Positions 7,308 through 14,382 of a DNA stretch of 64,000 nucleotides are shown here, one piece after another. The DNA comes from Bacteroidales bacterium WCE2008. Lineage in GTDB: Bacteria > Bacteroidota > Bacteroidia > Bacteroidales > UBA932. How positions within the stretch are numbered: the stretch's first letter is position 1; each line of letters begins with the position of its first letter. The stretch is from NCBI GenBank assembly GCA_900167925.1, contig FUZM01000001.1, positions 310,001 through 374,000 of the forward strand. The letters run 5' to 3'. The translations under genes were made by a program, and so were the position numbers. Under the pieces are notes generated by a model, which saw nothing but the letters and a program-made list of their open reading frames with translations, did no database searches and had not been told where the DNA came from.

Positions 7308-8990
7308 ATGCGGCGTCTCGGATTTCTTTTATTGTGCGCACTTTTTGTTCCTCTTGAGGCATCTTCTGCCGAAGAGGGCGCTCAGTTGTCGTCCGGACGC
7401 GATGTCCAGTTCGTCCGGATGAGCTACGAGAGACTCCCGGATATGACCATCCCCCGTTTTACTCATATTATATTCACTCACGGCGACGAGATTGTCGTGA
7501 TAGGGGGACATACGACCGGATTCCTGCTGACATCGACGGCAGAATACTATCATGGCGGCAAATGGACCTCGATCCCTACTGTCTATCCTCATGACGACGC
7601 CAGTTCCGTGCTTGCCTCTGACGGTAAGGTCTATGTGTTCGGCGGCCATAATGACTACATCGGCATCGGCCAGAGCTTCTCGGTCGAGGTTTACGATCCG
7701 GACAGCCATTCCTTCAATCCGGTCCCGATAATGGATACGAAGAGGGCCCTCTGCCGCAGCACCGAGCTCGCGGACGGCAGGATAGTGGTCTCCGGGAACT
7801 GGTACAAAGAGGACGACATCGAAATCTATGACCGGAAAACCGGCGGCAAAGTCGTAAAAGTAAGCTCGAACCAGCGTTCCCAGCCATATATTCTCCGCAC
7901 TTCCGGGGATGATGCCATAATCTTCGGGTCCCAGGACAACTATGGAAAAGAAATCAGTCCCGTGATCGTCGACCGGCTGAACGGGGACCCTTATCATGTG
8001 TCGCTTCTCGACGAATGGCGCGTCAGGCCATTGGGCGGAGACCTGCGCTCGGCCGATTTCTTTGTCGGAGACATGGAATCGGGGGACTATACATATCTGG
8101 TCCCGGCATGGAACGCCGACGGCCAGGTCGCTATCCTCAAGGTCACGGACGGAGAGTTCTCCCTTCTCGAGACTGAATGCGACGTCCCGATGGAAGGTCC
8201 TATGGGCTCCATATCGTATTACGGCGGCTTTTTCGCGGACCGCAAGACCGGTGCGGCTTTCCTTACCGGAATCGGGGAAGACGGCTCGGCTTGCGTCCTC
8301 CGTATCGACTACAGGCAGGCCCTCGAGGGCGGGAAAGCGTCGCTTATGCTGTACCATACCGAAGCGATCGAAGACTTCCTGATTGGGTCCGCGACCATGT
8401 CCGAGGACGGCCGTATCATCGTTTCGGGCGGAATCGGGGCCGATTACATGAACCCGTCCGCTGCTGTCTTCGTCTTGTCGCCTGGTTTGCCGGGCCGGCG
8501 CGCCCTTTCGATTCCGTGGGTGCCGCTGGCGGGCGCTCTGATGCTGATCCTGGCCGTCGCAGCATTCCTCTATTGGCACGGAAAGAAGCGTCAGGCAGCC
8601 GGGGCCGATGATGCTGATGATGCCGCCGACAGTGGGGATTATATTCTTGACGATGCCCGCGCCGACGAACTCATGGCCCAGATATCGGAGCTCATGGAGA
8701 GCCGTCAGCTGTATCTGCAGCCGAGGCTGAAGGTTTCCGACCTGGTTACCGTGCTGGGAACCAACTCGCAGTATATCTCTTATTGCATCAACAGGAAGAC
8801 AGGGGGCAGTTTTACTGATTTCGTAAATGATTACAGGATCAGATATGCCCAGAAGGTCCTGAAAGAGAATCCGGATATCAAGATGCTGGATCTCGCCGAG
8901 CGCGCCGGGTTCTCCAGCGACGTCTCGTTCTTCAGGAACTTCAAGCTGCGTACAGACCTGACGCCTAGCCAGTGGCTCGATTCCCAATAA
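7308..8990 (+). CDS. Membrane-anchored one-component regulator: kelch-like sensor, TM helix, AraC HTH
   Basis: 560 residues in three parts. Residues 1-20 are a signal peptide. Residues about 30-395 form kelch-like propeller blades (VVIGGHTTGF, KVYVFGGHNDY, RIVVSGNWY, RIIVSGGIG). One transmembrane helix follows at about 401-423 (WVPLAGALMLILAVAAFLYW). After an acidic linker, the C-terminal about 110 residues are an AraC-type double HTH (KVSDLVTVLGTNSQYISYCI ... DLAERAGFSSDVSFFRNFK). The layout implies a periplasmic or outer-face sensor wired straight to a DNA-binding domain with no kinase. The ligand and targets are unknown; the neighbouring lipoprotein gene diverges from it and is one candidate target. 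The minus-strand frame over the same interval is also open for 560 codons but shows no protein-like features. Confidence 0.85.
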   Translation: MRRLGFLLLCALFVPLEASSAEEGAQLSSGRDVQFVRMSYERLPDMTIPRFTHIIFTHGDEIVVIGGHTTGFLLTSTAEYYHGGKWTSIPTVYPHDDASSVLASDGKVYVFGGHNDYIGIGQSFSVEVYDPDSHSFNPVPIMDTKRALCRSTELADGRIVVSGNWYKEDDIEIYDRKTGGKVVKVSSNQRSQPYILRTSGDDAIIFGSQDNYGKEISPVIVDRLNGDPYHVSLLDEWRVRPLGGDLRSADFFVGDMESGDYTYLVPAWNADGQVAILKVTDGEFSLLETECDVPMEGPMGSISYYGGFFADRKTGAAFLTGIGEDGSACVLRIDYRQALEGGKASLMLYHTEAIEDFLIGSATMSEDGRIIVSGGIGADYMNPSAAVFVLSPGLPGRRALSIPWVPLAGALMLILAVAAFLYWHGKKRQAAGADDADDAADSGDYILDDARADELMAQISELMESRQLYLQPRLKVSDLVTVLGTNSQYISYCINRKTGGSFTDFVNDYRIRYAQKVLKENPDIKMLDLAERAGFSSDVSFFRNFKLRTDLTPSQWLDSQ

Positions 8991-9022
8991 AAAAAGAGAC
9001 CGCCGCATCACGCGGGGGTCTC
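8988..9022 (-). terminator. Rho-independent terminator of the DMT transporter gene
   Basis: On the minus strand, an 11-bp stem with one mismatch (GAGACCCCCGC / GCGGCGGTCTC, loop GTGAT) is followed by a run of T. It lies just beyond the stop of the transporter and abuts the stop of the convergent kelch-AraC gene, so it may serve both directions. Confidence 0.75.
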
Positions 9023-9084
9023 CACTCCATTAACATTTCGTTTTCAAGAACTACTATTTCCGGATGAACACCGGTATATTTCTG

Positions 9085-9948
9085 TTACTCTCTGCTGAAG
9101 ATCAGCACGCAGCTGATTGCCGATACGATACCGATGATCTGGGCGATGCCCGGGATGTGGGCGTAGAGCACCAGCGAGATGGCCGTCGTGATCACCGGGG
9201 CCAGAGCGTCGGCGAGAGGGGCCACGAGCATTGCCTTTCCATACCTGTTGGCATATACGAGGGCGAATGCGCCGATCGAGTTCAGTATCTGTATGCAGAA
9301 AGTGAGATAAGGTCCGTTGAAAGATGTATTGATAGGCTGCGAGAAATCGGTCATCATAAGGGCGACAGGGATCAGCACTACGGCTGAAATCGCCATGTAG
9401 ACGAATACGCTTTCTGCGTCTGGGGTGTGGTTGTTGGCAAGCTTCATGACGAAGGCCTGGGTACCCCAGCAGATGAACACCAGAGAGGCGAGGATTATCC
9501 AGAGGTTGTCCTTGGCGGCTTCGTCGGATCCGCTCGAGAGCGAGAAGCAGACGAGGGCTACGAAGGCCAGGAGTATTCCGACAGCGCCCAGCTTGCTGAC
9601 TCTTTCCTTGAGGAATACCGTAGAGAGAATCACTGTCACGATAGGGGCGACGGAGATGAGAGGGAAGATCAGATATGCTGGTCCATGTTTCAAGGCTTCG
9701 AAGAGGATCAGCTGTCCGCCGGCTCCGAGAAGGCCAACTCCCATGCTGAGGATTACCCCTTTCGGGTTTGTGTCAAGCTTGAACTTGATGTTTGACAATG
9801 CTACCAGAGCGCACGGGACCATGCTTATCGCCCAGACTACATAGGTCAGGGTTGCAGGATAGTCAGGTGTTGACGAGAATGCGCCCCAGATACCCCATGT
9901 CACCACGGTAATCAGAGCATAGAGAAGCCAATTGTGTTTCTTTGCCAT
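9085..9948 (-). CDS. EamA/DMT-family transporter
   Basis: About 287 residues from ATG 9948; a TTG at 9969 would add seven residues with no benefit. The protein has about ten hydrophobic helices in two EamA-like halves: WLLYALITVVTWGIWGAFS at the start, and the family pattern PLISVAPIVTVILSTVFLKE, with its second-half counterpart at VAPLADALAPVITTAISLVL. Members of this drug/metabolite superfamily move small metabolites across the inner membrane; the substrate cannot be read from sequence. It lies downstream of the DeoR gene on the same strand but has its own promoter (10019-10022 and 9992-9999), overlapped by a 28-bp imperfect palindrome. Export or import of a sugar breakdown product linked to the agaS operon is a guess from position. 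Confidence 0.85.
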   Translation of the reverse strand: MAKKHNWLLYALITVVTWGIWGAFSSTPDYPATLTYVVWAISMVPCALVALSNIKFKLDTNPKGVILSMGVGLLGAGGQLILFEALKHGPAYLIFPLISVAPIVTVILSTVFLKERVSKLGAVGILLAFVALVCFSLSSGSDEAAKDNLWIILASLVFICWGTQAFVMKLANNHTPDAESVFVYMAISAVVLIPVALMMTDFSQPINTSFNGPYLTFCIQILNSIGAFALVYANRYGKAMLVAPLADALAPVITTAISLVLYAHIPGIAQIIGIVSAISCVLIFSRE

Positions 9949-9972
9949 ATAAAAACAATATTCTTTCAATAA

Positions 9973-10022
9973 TTAACTTTTGTCGTGACAACAAAGTTAA
10001 GAAAAGAAAGAATATTTGCAAA
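9973..10022 (-). promoter_or_regulatory. Promoter with overlapping operator-like palindrome, DMT transporter
   Basis: On the minus strand, TTTG (complement of 10019-10022), a 19-bp spacer and TAACTTTG (complement of 9992-9999) form an ideal Bacteroidota promoter about 40 nt upstream of the ATG. Positions 9973-10000 form an imperfect 28-bp inverted repeat (arms TTAACTTT...GTC and GAC...AAAGTTAA, two-base bulge) that covers the -7 box and the expected start site, the place expected for a repressor site. Confidence 0.65.
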
Positions 10023-10070
10023 AAATACTTATAAAAATAAGAATACCCCTTATTAATATATTAATAGGTA

Positions 10071-10856
10071 TTAAATGTCGACGATGTGGAGTTTTATTCC
10101 GGATGCCTCTACATAGTCTTTGAAATCAGGCGAAATGCCTGAATCTGTGACGATTGTATCTATCTTGTCGAGAGAAGCGATATGTACGAAGCTTCTGCGG
10201 CCGAACTTGCTTGAGTCGAAGACTGCGATTACCTCTTTGGCGGAGTTGATCATCGCCTGGTTGAGGCTGGCCTCTTCGAGATTCGGAGTGGAGATTCCGT
10301 CCTTGATGCTGACGCTGTCGACGCCGAGGAAAAGCTTGTCGCAGTAGAAGTTCTTGAGCGCCGATTCGGCGAGCATTCCTACGGTAGAGTAGGATACAGA
10401 CCTCATTTTGCCTCCGAGGGCGATCACGTTGAACCTTGAATATTTATTGAGGGTGATGGCTATGTCGAGAGCGTTCGTTATGACTGTGAGATTGTTGAGG
10501 CTGTCAAGATTCTTTGCGATTTCCATGACTGTGGTACCCGAGTCGAAGATCACGGTCTCTCCGTCCATGATCAGCGAAGCGGCGAACTTTCCGATCATCT
10601 GTTTCTCGCGCGAATGCATGCGCTGCTTCTGGCTGATGGACATGTCATCGTAATCTCCGGTCTGGTGCATGTCCACGGCGCCGCCTTTGACCCTCAAAAG
10701 CAGTTTCCTCTCCTCCAGGATGGCCAGGTCCTTCCTTATCGAGACCTCGGACACGTCGAACTGTTTCATCAGGTCAGAGATGAAAATCTTCCCTTCGTTC
10801 TTTAGTTGGTTGAGTAATAGGCTTCTGCGCTCTTCAGCGGAGTATTTTCTTTTCAT
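10071..10856 (-). CDS. DeoR-family transcriptional regulator of sugar catabolism (AgaR-like)
   Basis: 261 residues. The N-terminal winged HTH is clear (RRSLLLNQLKNEGKIFISDL, then VSEVSIRKDLAILEERKLL, residues 10-56). The C-terminal sugar-phosphate sensing domain contains DSGTTVMEIAKNL (about residue 101) and LFLGVDSVSIKDGISTPN, typical of the family. DeoR repressors usually release DNA when they bind a phosphorylated sugar. It diverges from agaS with 205 nt between them, and three phased copies of TGAAAATT lie in that gap, so it very likely controls the agaS operon and itself. The inducer could be a tagatose or galactosamine phosphate; that is inferred from the neighbours. Confidence 0.92.
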   Translation of the reverse strand: MKRKYSAEERRSLLLNQLKNEGKIFISDLMKQFDVSEVSIRKDLAILEERKLLLRVKGGAVDMHQTGDYDDMSISQKQRMHSREKQMIGKFAASLIMDGETVIFDSGTTVMEIAKNLDSLNNLTVITNALDIAITLNKYSRFNVIALGGKMRSVSYSTVGMLAESALKNFYCDKLFLGVDSVSIKDGISTPNLEEASLNQAMINSAKEVIAVFDSSKFGRRSFVHIASLDKIDTIVTDSGISPDFKDYVEASGIKLHIVDI

Positions 10857-10931
10857 GATAACCGATTATTTGTCCATTTTTTTCTTCCGAAAGTAAAGGT
10901 ACGGTTTTATTTAATAAAATGCAATACATTC

Positions 10932-11001
10932 TGAAAATTAAGTCGATACGAATAATTACTTTTGAAAATTTAGAACAATTTAAAGAAAAGTTTTGAAAAT
11001 T
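10932..11001. promoter_or_regulatory. Three direct repeats TGAAAATT, putative DeoR operator
   Basis: Copies start at 10932, 10973 and 10994, that is 41 and 21 bp apart, close to four and two helical turns. The last two extend to TTTTGAAAATT. They lie between the divergent DeoR and agaS genes, and the last overlaps the agaS -33 box. DeoR proteins commonly bind phased direct repeats. Confidence 0.5.
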
Positions 11002-11022
11002 AACAAATGTTCTTTAGTTTTG
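10992..11022 (+). promoter_or_regulatory. Promoter of the agaS-GH36-susCD operon
   Basis: TTTG at 10992-10995, 19 bp, then TAGTTTTG at 11015-11022: both boxes match the Bacteroidota consensus. The ATG of agaS is 39 nt downstream of the -7 box. Confidence 0.7.
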
Positions 11023-11061
11023 TAAGCGAATTAGATTGGATATTTTAACTAAAAACAATAT

Positions 11062-12192
11062 ATGCTGAACCTTAATTGCCACACAATCCGTGAGATCGCC
11101 CATCAGCCAAAGATGTGGATGGATACTTACGACATTGTATTGAGCCAGAAGCAGGAAATTGAAGAGTTCCTGTCAAAGAATTCAATTGACAAGAATACGG
11201 AGATCATCCTTACCGGTGCCGGTTCCTCAGCTTACATCGCCGATACGGCCGTCTGCAACTATATGAAGGACGGTTATGTTCAGGCAAAGGCTGTCGCCAC
11301 CACCGATATCGTATCCGCTCCTTCATTCTTCCTGAGTCCGGCACCTAAGCTTTTCATTTCATTCGGACGTTCAGGCAACAGCCCTGAGAGCGTCGCAGCT
11401 TACGAGGTCGCCAACAAATTCTGCAAGGGCTCCAATCATCTGATCATTACCTGCAACCCTGACGGCGAGCTTGCCAAGATAGCCGTGCCGGGCAAGGATC
11501 TCGTCATCGTACTCCCTGACGGAACCAACGACAGAAGCCTCGCCATGACCAGCAGCTTCACATCGATGCTTGTGACCAGCCTTCTCTGCAAAAATGTCAA
11601 GACTCTCGAGGCTCAGCGCCCGAAACTTCAGGCTGCCGCTGACTTCGCCGACTATATCGTCAACAGCGACGTCGTCGACAAGATCAAGAAGCTTGCCGAC
11701 AAGAAGATCAAGAGGGCTGTGTTCCTCGGTTCCGGTCCTATGAAGGGAATCGCCTGCGAGAGCCATCTTAAGCTCCAGGAACTCACCGACGGAGGCATCG
11801 TCTGCGCTTTTGACTCTTTCATGGGCCTCAGACATGGACCTAAGGCTGTCATCAACGAAGAGACGCTCGTGGTCTATCTCCTCTCCGAGGATCCATACAC
11901 TCGTCAGTATGAGCTCGACCTCATCGAGCAGGTGGACCATGACAACCATCCTGCCGCCCAGGTAGTGATTTCAGTGACTCCTTCTGGAGTGAAAGATATT
12001 CTGGATTTCGAGATCAACGCTCCTAAGCCGGAGCTTCTCAAGGATAACGAATACGTATGCGCCCCGTTCGTGATGGTGGGCCAGCTTGCGGGATACTTCT
12101 TCTCGCTCGACCATGGTCTGTCTCCGGACAATCCTTCAATCCGAGGCGCCATCTCCAGAGTAGTAAGCGGAGTCAAGATCTATAAATATTAG
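11062..12192 (+). CDS. agaS: AgaS-like SIS-domain sugar-phosphate isomerase/deaminase
   Basis: 376 residues with two SIS domains: the first around ILTGAGSSAYIADTAVCNYM and ISFGRSGNSPESVAAYEVAN (residues 48-120), the second around AVFLGSGPMKGIACESHLKL (about 220-240). In E. coli AgaS acts on galactosamine-6-phosphate, releasing ammonia and giving tagatose-6-phosphate; other members are ketose/aldose isomerases. The length is close to E. coli AgaS. It is the first gene of an operon whose next two genes encode tagatose-bisphosphate aldolase subunit and a PfkB kinase, which fits that reaction. Cytoplasmic. Family confidence is high; whether it deaminates or only isomerises is inferred. Confidence 0.9.
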   Translation: MLNLNCHTIREIAHQPKMWMDTYDIVLSQKQEIEEFLSKNSIDKNTEIILTGAGSSAYIADTAVCNYMKDGYVQAKAVATTDIVSAPSFFLSPAPKLFISFGRSGNSPESVAAYEVANKFCKGSNHLIITCNPDGELAKIAVPGKDLVIVLPDGTNDRSLAMTSSFTSMLVTSLLCKNVKTLEAQRPKLQAAADFADYIVNSDVVDKIKKLADKKIKRAVFLGSGPMKGIACESHLKLQELTDGGIVCAFDSFMGLRHGPKAVINEETLVVYLLSEDPYTRQYELDLIEQVDHDNHPAAQVVISVTPSGVKDILDFEINAPKPELLKDNEYVCAPFVMVGQLAGYFFSLDHGLSPDNPSIRGAISRVVSGVKIYKY

Positions 12193-12195
12193 AAT

Positions 12196-13425
12196 ATGAA
12201 ACCGAAACTGAGACAGATACTGGACAGAGTCCAGACTCTTACCGCAGAGGGCCACAAACCGATGACCCTTCTTGCCGTATGCCCTAACTCTCCTGCAGTC
12301 ATCAAGGCCGCTTTCCGTGCAGCCAAGCGCAATAACGCTCCTATCATGTTCGCCGCAACTCTCAACCAGGTGGACAACGACGGAGGCTATACCGGAATGA
12401 CCCAGAAAGACTTCGTCAGAGTAATGAAAGTAGAGGCCAAAAGGAACAACTTTACTGGCCCGTATCTTGCAGCGATAGACCACGGCGGCCCATGGCTCAA
12501 GGACATCCAGACAATCGAGATGTGGCCTTACGAAAAGGCTATGGACGCTGTGAAGAAATCATATGAGGCAGCGCTTCTCGCCGGATATGAACTCATCCAT
12601 GTAGATCCTACCGTAGACCGTTTCCTTCCTAAGGGAGAGACGATCAGGATCGAGGTTGTCGCTGAAAGGACAATCGAGCTCATTACCCATATCGAGAATT
12701 TCAGAAAGGCTAAAGGTCTTGCTCCTATTGCATACGAGGTCGGTACCGAGGAAGTCCACGGAGGTCTCGCTGACGAGACTGTATTCCGTAAGTTCCTCGT
12801 CCTTCTCAAAGAGGGACTTGCCAAGAACGGATGTTCTGACGCATGGCCATGCTTCGTTGTCGGCAAGGTGGGCACAGACCTCCATACCACATTCTTCGAC
12901 CCTGAGGTGGCTAAAGACCTTACTTCAATCGTCGCAGAATATGGCAGCTTTATTAAAGGACACTACACAGACGACGTAGAGAACCCGCAGGATTATCCTG
13001 TCTGCAGAATGGGTGCAGCCAATGTCGGACCAGAGTTCACCGTCAGCGAATTCAACGCTCTCGAGGAACTCGAAAAAGTAGAGGATTCCCTCTACGAGGC
13101 CGGCCAGGTAGCCATGCATTCCAACATGACGGCAATCCTCAAGAAACTTGTCATTGCTTCCGGAAGATGGAAGAAATGGGTACACGGAAACGAATCCCCT
13201 GACGATTTCGAGTCTATCACTCCTGACCGTCAGAGATGGCTTATCCAGACAGGCGCTCGCTATATCTGGCAGAAGCCGGAGGCAATTGCCGCCCGTCAGA
13301 CTCTGTACACCAATCTCAATCTCAACGGAATCGATGCTGAAGGTATAGTTCTTTCTACAATTGAAAGAGCTATCGATAAGTATTACGTAGCATTCAACCT
13401 CGTTAATCTTAATGATTTGTTATAA
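12196..13425 (+). CDS. Tagatose-1,6-bisphosphate aldolase subunit GatZ/KbaZ-like
   Basis: 409 residues, near the usual 420-430. Family segments include LLAVCPNSPAVIKAAFRAAK near residue 24, LAAIDHGGPWLKD, HVDPTVDRFLP, IAYEVGTEEVHGGL and GAANVGPEFT. GatZ/KbaZ are the partner subunits needed for full activity and stability of class II tagatose-bisphosphate aldolases (GatY/KbaY). No GatY/KbaY gene is in the window, so either the catalytic subunit is elsewhere or this protein works differently. It starts 3 nt after agaS and abuts the kinase gene, which implies tight cotranslation. Confidence 0.9.
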   Translation: MKPKLRQILDRVQTLTAEGHKPMTLLAVCPNSPAVIKAAFRAAKRNNAPIMFAATLNQVDNDGGYTGMTQKDFVRVMKVEAKRNNFTGPYLAAIDHGGPWLKDIQTIEMWPYEKAMDAVKKSYEAALLAGYELIHVDPTVDRFLPKGETIRIEVVAERTIELITHIENFRKAKGLAPIAYEVGTEEVHGGLADETVFRKFLVLLKEGLAKNGCSDAWPCFVVGKVGTDLHTTFFDPEVAKDLTSIVAEYGSFIKGHYTDDVENPQDYPVCRMGAANVGPEFTVSEFNALEELEKVEDSLYEAGQVAMHSNMTAILKKLVIASGRWKKWVHGNESPDDFESITPDRQRWLIQTGARYIWQKPEAIAARQTLYTNLNLNGIDAEGIVLSTIERAIDKYYVAFNLVNLNDLL

Positions 13426-14376
13426 ATGAAGAAGTTTGACATCATAGCACTTGGAGAACTCAACGTAGATCTTCTGCTCAACAGAATCTGCGGCTTCCCG
13501 GAAGTCGGAAAAGAAATCTTCGCAAAGGAGATGACCCTTACCCTCGGCAGCTCCACTGCCATCTTTGCGGCAAACGCCGCATCTCTCGGGGCCAAAGTCT
13601 CTTTTCTTGGCATGGTCGGAAATGATGATTTCGGTGCGTTTGTCAAGACCTCTCTGGAAAAACGCGGAGTGGATACCTCGAACCTTATCGAGGTGTCCAG
13701 CGCCGCTACCGGTCTGACAGCGATACTGAACTACGACGAAGACCGCGCCAACGTCACATATCCGGGCGCAATGAGCATCATGGGCTTGAAAGATATCCGC
13801 CCCGAGGCTATCGCCGAGGCGAAGCATGTCCATATTTCTTCAGTGTTTATGCAGGAAACTCTCCATAAAGACATCTACGAGATAGTAAAACTGGTGAAGG
13901 ACCAGGGCGCAACCCTGTCAATGGACCTGCAGTTCGACCCTGAAGAGAAATGGGACTTCGACTACAAGCGCATTCTTCCGCTGGTCGACATTTTCATGCC
14001 GAACGAGCAGGAGCTCATGGCCCTCACCCGCACGAACAGCCCTGAAAAAGCCATCGATGCCGTACGTCCATATATCAATGTGCTCGTGCTGAAGATGGGT
14101 TCCAAGGGATCTCTCCTCGTGACTAAGGACAGCGAAAAGGCCCTTCCTGCCATGCTCAACAGCAATGTGGTAGATGCAATCGGAGCTGGAGACAGCTTCA
14201 ACTCCGGCTTCATCACCGCTTTCGTGCAGGGAAAGGATCTCGAGTACTGCCAGTATTTCGGCAACCTTACCGGCGCTATCAATACGACGGCCGCCGGCGG
14301 CACCGGAGCCTTCACTTCGAAGAAGGCCATCGAGGAGGCTGCGCTTAAACATTTCAATCAGACAATTAAACTTTAA
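13426..14376 (+). CDS. PfkB-family carbohydrate kinase, probable tagatose-6-phosphate kinase
   Basis: 316 residues of the ribokinase/PfkB fold. It starts IIALGELNVDLLLNRI, has the substrate-binding GSSTAIFAANAASLGAKVSF region, and ends with the DAIGAGDSFNSGFITAF motif that holds the catalytic Asp and anion hole (about residues 251-267). The gene starts one base after the previous stop. Between an AgaS isomerase and a tagatose-bisphosphate aldolase subunit, phosphorylation of tagatose-6-phosphate is the most natural role; the sequence alone does not settle the substrate, and fructose-like or adenosine-like sugars are possible. Cytoplasmic. Confidence 0.9.
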   Translation: MKKFDIIALGELNVDLLLNRICGFPEVGKEIFAKEMTLTLGSSTAIFAANAASLGAKVSFLGMVGNDDFGAFVKTSLEKRGVDTSNLIEVSSAATGLTAILNYDEDRANVTYPGAMSIMGLKDIRPEAIAEAKHVHISSVFMQETLHKDIYEIVKLVKDQGATLSMDLQFDPEEKWDFDYKRILPLVDIFMPNEQELMALTRTNSPEKAIDAVRPYINVLVLKMGSKGSLLVTKDSEKALPAMLNSNVVDAIGAGDSFNSGFITAFVQGKDLEYCQYFGNLTGAINTTAAGGTGAFTSKKAIEEAALKHFNQTIKL

Positions 14377-14382
14377 GGACAT

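Noticed and set aside
7329..9011. 560-codon open frame on the minus strand
   Set aside because: It mirrors the kelch-AraC gene codon for codon, has no signal peptide or known motifs, and is biased in the way expected for an antisense shadow of a GC-rich gene.
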